64,000 nt of DNA. Origin: Bacteroidota bacterium (lineage in GTDB: Bacteria > Bacteroidota > Ignavibacteria > UBA10030 > SZUA-254). The stretch covers positions 109,725 through 173,724 of the forward strand of contig DATDFQ010000049.1 of the NCBI GenBank assembly GCA_036522515.1, read 5' to 3'. This document shows, piece after piece, positions 61,571 through 64,000 of the stretch (the first letter of the stretch is position 1; each line of letters begins with the position of its first letter). The position numbers were made by a program, and so were the translations under genes. The notes below the pieces were generated by a model. It did no database searches. It was given only the letters and a program-made list of their open reading frames with translations, and was not told the DNA's origin.

Positions 61571-61643
61571 AGCTGAAGGTCGGATTTGAACCGACGACCT
61601 GCGGTTTACGAAACCGCTGCTCTACCAGCTGAGCTACTTCAGC
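61571..61643 (-). tRNA. tRNA-Thr (anticodon CGT)
   Basis: A complete 73-base cloverleaf on the minus strand. Acceptor stem GCTGAAG / CTTCAGC; D arm GCTC-AGCTGGTA-GAGC; anticodon arm GCGGT-TTCGTAA-ACCGC with anticodon CGT; five-base variable loop; T arm GTCGG-TTCAAAT-CCGAC; discriminator T. It reads ACG codons. No CCA is encoded. It starts six bases after the ferredoxin stop. Confidence 0.97.
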
Positions 61644-61649
61644 GAAACG

Positions 61650-62051
61650 TCAAATCTGCGGTTTTTCCCCGTAGAAGACCGTCGGAAAAAACTCCCCCAC
61701 TTCCGCGGGGGCATCCTTCATCCATTCCTTCTCCGGAAGGACCGTTCTCTGCGTCCAGTCCCGTGCAACCTCGGGGGCCTTTTCCGTATCGATCATCTCG
61801 ATGGTATCCCAGGGGCAGTACTTGACGCAGAGCTTGCAGCCGATACAGACATCCAGGTCGATTTCGACCAGTTTCTTGTGGACATCGTACTGGGGCCCGG
61901 CAACGACGTAGATGCAATCGACGGGACAGACCTCGAGACACACCTCGCAGCCCGTGCAGCCCGACTGGTTGATAACCGCCAGTTCCTTCGGCTTCTTCTT
62001 GCGCGCGGGGGCCGCCGGTTTGGGCTGAACTCGCGCTTGTTCTTCTGCCAT
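61650..62051 (-). CDS. 2[4Fe-4S] ferredoxin with basic N-terminal extension
   Basis: A 133-residue electron carrier. Two 4Fe-4S motifs are visible: CTGCEVCLEVCPVDC and CIGCKLCVKYCPWD. They lie at about residues 33-85, separated by a longer spacer than in clostridial ferredoxins, as in Chlorobi-type and NADH-dehydrogenase-like ferredoxins. The N terminus (QPKPAAPARKKKPKEL) is basic and Pro/Ala-rich; the C-terminal ~45 residues are a helix-turn tail of unknown role. The ATG at 62051 is preferred over upstream starts. It is probably cotranscribed with tRNA-Thr. Confidence 0.87.
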   Translation of the reverse strand: MAEEQARVQPKPAAPARKKKPKELAVINQSGCTGCEVCLEVCPVDCIYVVAGPQYDVHKKLVEIDLDVCIGCKLCVKYCPWDTIEMIDTEKAPEVARDWTQRTVLPEKEWMKDAPAEVGEFFPTVFYGEKPQI

Positions 62052-62133
62052 CGATCTATCGCTCAGTTTCGGGGTGATCGAATCATCGGTACAATAAACC
62101 AAAATTCCGCCAGAGATTCAAGTGCCTTTTGGC

Positions 62134-62211
62134 TGTCATCCTGAGGTTGCGGAGCAACCGAAGGATCTCGACGCCGATGGATTGAGATCCTTCGCTTCGC
62201 TCAGGATGACA
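62134..62211. repeat. GTCATCCTGAG inverted repeat, family A copy 2
   Basis: A 78-base element, terminal inverted repeats TGTCATCCTGAG / CTCAGGATGACA, with inner GAAGGATCT / AGATCCTTCG arms, between the ferredoxin and aspartase genes and 18 bases past the aspartase stop codon. Confidence 0.88.
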
Positions 62212-62229
62212 GTTCGTTTCATCATCCGG

Positions 62230-63621
62230 TCAATGAATGCCCGGTTCCGTCATCCCGCGAAGGTTGAAAACCTCTTCGAGTTTTTCTTCCGACATAAGCC
62301 CCTTCTCCAGGACGAGCGCCTTGATCGACTTGCCCGACCGGAGATATTCCTTGGCGATTTCCGCCGCCTTCGCGTAGCCGATGTGCGGATTAAGGACCGT
62401 CACGATGCTCATGCTTCCCCGGGCGTACTCGGTGCACCGCTCTTCGTTTGCGGTGATCCCGTCGACGCAGAACTTCACGAAGACGCCGATCGAGTTCGTC
62501 AATATCTCAACTTCATGGAGCAGATTAAACGCCACAACCGGCATCATGACGTTCAGCTCGAGCTGTCCGGCCTGCGCCGCGAGGAGAACCGTCTGGTCGC
62601 AGCCGATCACCTGGAAACAGACCATGTTCAGCATCTCGGCCATGACCGGATTCACCTTGCCGGGCATGATCGAGGAACCCGGTTGCACGGGCGGAAGCAC
62701 GATTTCCGCAAGTCCCGTTTTCGGCCCTGAGCTGAGAAGCCGCAGGTCATTCGCGATCCGGATCAGGTCTTGTGATAGATTCCTCACCGCCCCCGAAAGT
62801 TCGGCAAACGGGCGCAGGCTTTGCATCGATTCGAAATAATCGTCGGCCATCCTGAATTTGACCTTCAGCGCGCGGCTCAGTTCGGCGACCATCAGTTCGC
62901 GGTATTTGGGGTGGGCGTTCAATCCGGTGCCCGCCGCAGTACCGCCGATCCCGAGCTCAGCGTTGCTCTCGGATGCGGCCCTGATCCTGTCACGATGCTT
63001 CCGGACGTTCACCGCGTACGCCCCGAATTCCTGTCCAAGCCGCACCGGGACGGCATCCTGAAGGTGTGTCCGGCCGGACTTCACGATATGGTCGAACTCC
63101 TTCGCCTTCCGGGCGAACGACTGCTCCAGAACATCCATCGACGAAAGAAGCCCCTCTGAGAGCATCACGGCGGCAATCCGGATCGCGGTGGGACAAACAT
63201 CGTTCGTCGATTGAGCCATGTTCACGTCGTCGTTCGGATGAACGAGTGAGTAGTCCCCCTTTTTACCCCCCAGGAGCTCGATGGCCCGGTTCGCGATCAC
63301 TTCGTTCGCGTTCATGTTGTGGGATGTCCCCGCGCCGGCCTGGTAGACGTCCACGACGAACCACTCCCGCAGCTTTCCCGCGAGGATTTCATCGCAGGCC
63401 CGGACGATGGCATCGGCCTTCTTTGCATCGAGGAGTCCGAGAGCTTTATTCACGATCGCAGCCGAGCGTTTGATGTGGACGGTCGCCTCGACGTAGGAGG
63501 GTTTCGGGCGCAAACCGCTGATAGGAAAATTCTCGATCGCCCGGTCCACCTGCGCGCCGTAATAGGCATCCGCCGGGATCTGGCGCTCACCAAGAGAGTC
63601 TTTTTCCATACGGGTGTTCAT
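62230..63621 (-). CDS. aspA: aspartate ammonia-lyase
   Basis: Splits aspartate into fumarate and ammonia. At 463 residues the start MNTRMEKDSLGERQIPADAYYGAQ is aspartase-like. The superfamily signature GSSIMPGKVNPV contains the catalytic Ser loop, and SGRTHLQDAVP and TSHNMNANEV are also present. Fumarase C is the close alternative, but the RMEKDSLGE...NFPISG opening and the LNVMMPVVAFNLL segment favour aspartase. The ATG at 63621 gives the normal start. It has its own promoter, flanked by two repeat elements. Confidence 0.92.
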   Translation of the reverse strand: MNTRMEKDSLGERQIPADAYYGAQVDRAIENFPISGLRPKPSYVEATVHIKRSAAIVNKALGLLDAKKADAIVRACDEILAGKLREWFVVDVYQAGAGTSHNMNANEVIANRAIELLGGKKGDYSLVHPNDDVNMAQSTNDVCPTAIRIAAVMLSEGLLSSMDVLEQSFARKAKEFDHIVKSGRTHLQDAVPVRLGQEFGAYAVNVRKHRDRIRAASESNAELGIGGTAAGTGLNAHPKYRELMVAELSRALKVKFRMADDYFESMQSLRPFAELSGAVRNLSQDLIRIANDLRLLSSGPKTGLAEIVLPPVQPGSSIMPGKVNPVMAEMLNMVCFQVIGCDQTVLLAAQAGQLELNVMMPVVAFNLLHEVEILTNSIGVFVKFCVDGITANEERCTEYARGSMSIVTVLNPHIGYAKAAEIAKEYLRSGKSIKALVLEKGLMSEEKLEEVFNLRGMTEPGIH

Positions 63622-63697
63622 GTGAAATTCTCGGGAAGTGTCTTCAAGTGTGCCAAATTGCAACAGATATGAGAATGGACGGAACTAATTGCGGGGC

Positions 63698-63726
63698 AAT
63701 ATACGCAAAGTGGGGGGTAGATTCAA
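63698..63726 (-). promoter_or_regulatory. promoter of aspA
   Basis: TTGAAT (63726-63721), 17-base spacer, TATATT (63703-63698), giving a ~70-base leader. Its elements are identical to those of the pspC promoter. Confidence 0.72.
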
Positions 63727-63732
63727 CAGTTA

Positions 63733-63813
63733 TGTCATCCTGAGCGGAACGGAGTGGAGCGAAGGATCTCCCTCTGATAATCTGTGAGATCCTTCGCTTC
63801 GCTCAGGATGACA
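63733..63813. repeat. GTCATCCTGAG inverted repeat, family A copy 3
   Basis: An 81-base element with the same TGTCATCCTGAG / CTCAGGATGACA ends. It lies six bases upstream of the aspA -35 box. Confidence 0.88.
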
Positions 63814-63846
63814 ATACGAGAGACGACGCGCTAGTCGATGGGCATG

Positions 63847-64000
63847 CTATCTCTTTTTTGCCCGGGGAAGTTTCATGGCACGGATCCACCCGTACCGGTC
63901 GAGGTCGATTTTCCCCTTCTGAAACCGGACCCCCTCCTTCTCAAGCAGCCGCTCTTGCCTCCGATAGTGTCCCCCCTCCCGGGGCAAGGAAATTCTCCCC
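63847..64000 (-). CDS. C-terminal end of an unidentified gene, cut by the window edge
   Basis: An open frame runs in from the window edge and stops at TAG (63849-63847), giving about 50 residues ending KIDLDRYGWIRAMKLPRAKKR. It has charged, protein-like composition (PREGGHYRRQERLLEKEGVR). No family can be named. Other frames on this strand are interrupted. Confidence 0.45.
   Translation of the reverse strand, partial: GRISLPREGGHYRRQERLLEKEGVRFQKGKIDLDRYGWIRAMKLPRAKKR

Overview
The window reads as one contiguous piece of a chromosome from a moderately GC-rich member of the Bacteroidota/Chlorobi/Ignavibacteria (FCB) assemblage. The clearest pointers are a secreted beta-propeller protein ending in a type IX secretion sorting domain with the LSQNYPNPFNP signature, a CarbopepD-plug TonB-dependent receptor, atpDC standing alone, and a DUF2795 protein. 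The promoters argue against Bacteroidia proper. At least ten intergenic regions carry E. coli-like TTGNNN-16/17-TATANT promoters instead of the Bacteroidia TANNTTTG type, and many genes have Shine-Dalgarno sequences. An Ignavibacteria/Chlorobi-like lineage fits best; this is inference from gene content. Almost all genes lie on the minus strand. Only ackA, nrdJ and a small lipoprotein gene are on plus.

Layout. 0-6.8 kb: metG, holB (DNA polymerase III delta'), an Omp85/BamA-TamA outer-membrane protein without a normal start codon, a DUF2795 protein and an M23 murein hydrolase. 6.9-12.8 kb: a housekeeping run of hprK, hpf, a Xer recombinase, topA, ybeY and an unknown protein, then a cold-shock gene. 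12.9-16.8 kb: metallo-beta-lactamase-fold hydrolase, gamma-carbonic anhydrase-like protein, DUF3108 protein and S41 protease. 16.9-22.4 kb: lysS, TonB receptor, a lipoprotein ending in Cys plus eight Gly, and a glycosyltransferase. 22.4-29.1 kb: PspC protein, a 46-residue membrane protein, M14 carboxypeptidase, S9 peptidase and the T9SS propeller protein. 29.2-34.6 kb: ackA, RluB-type pseudouridine synthase, scpB/scpA, trpS and an HNH protein. 34.7-39.5 kb: M16 peptidase pair and a DegQ/HtrA protease. 39.5-45.4 kb: two M28 peptidases, a PfkB kinase, mtnA and recO. 45.7-51.3 kb: PDZ protein, Nudix hydrolase, a second RsuA-family synthase, a His-rich membrane protein and an acyl-CoA synthetase. 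51.5-58.4 kb: B12-dependent ribonucleotide reductase, lipoprotein, an RpiB/LacAB-like protein, RlpA-like protein, manC and alr. 58.4-64 kb: atpDC, YpdA-type reductase, tRNA-Thr, ferredoxin, aspA and the end of an unidentified gene.

Two themes stand out. First, the region is rich in exported peptidases (S9, M14, M16 pair, two M28, S41, DegQ), next to a TonB receptor, aspartase and acetate kinase. That suits an organism living partly on peptides and amino acids. Second, gene packing is very tight. Genes often overlap by exactly four bases (ATGA, GTGA, and once CTGA), and promoters commonly start within 4-25 bases of the upstream stop codon. The few real gaps hold short palindromic repeats of at least five families.

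I see no CRISPR array, prophage, insertion sequence, rRNA or obvious defence island. The candidates for something new are small: the CTG-start/overlap case, the transcription terminator fused to the ypdA start, the hairpin at the extreme 5' end of the nrdJ message, the poly-glycine lipoprotein paired with a TonB receptor, the His-rich membrane protein, and the RpiB-like protein with an added N-terminal module and an altered active site.
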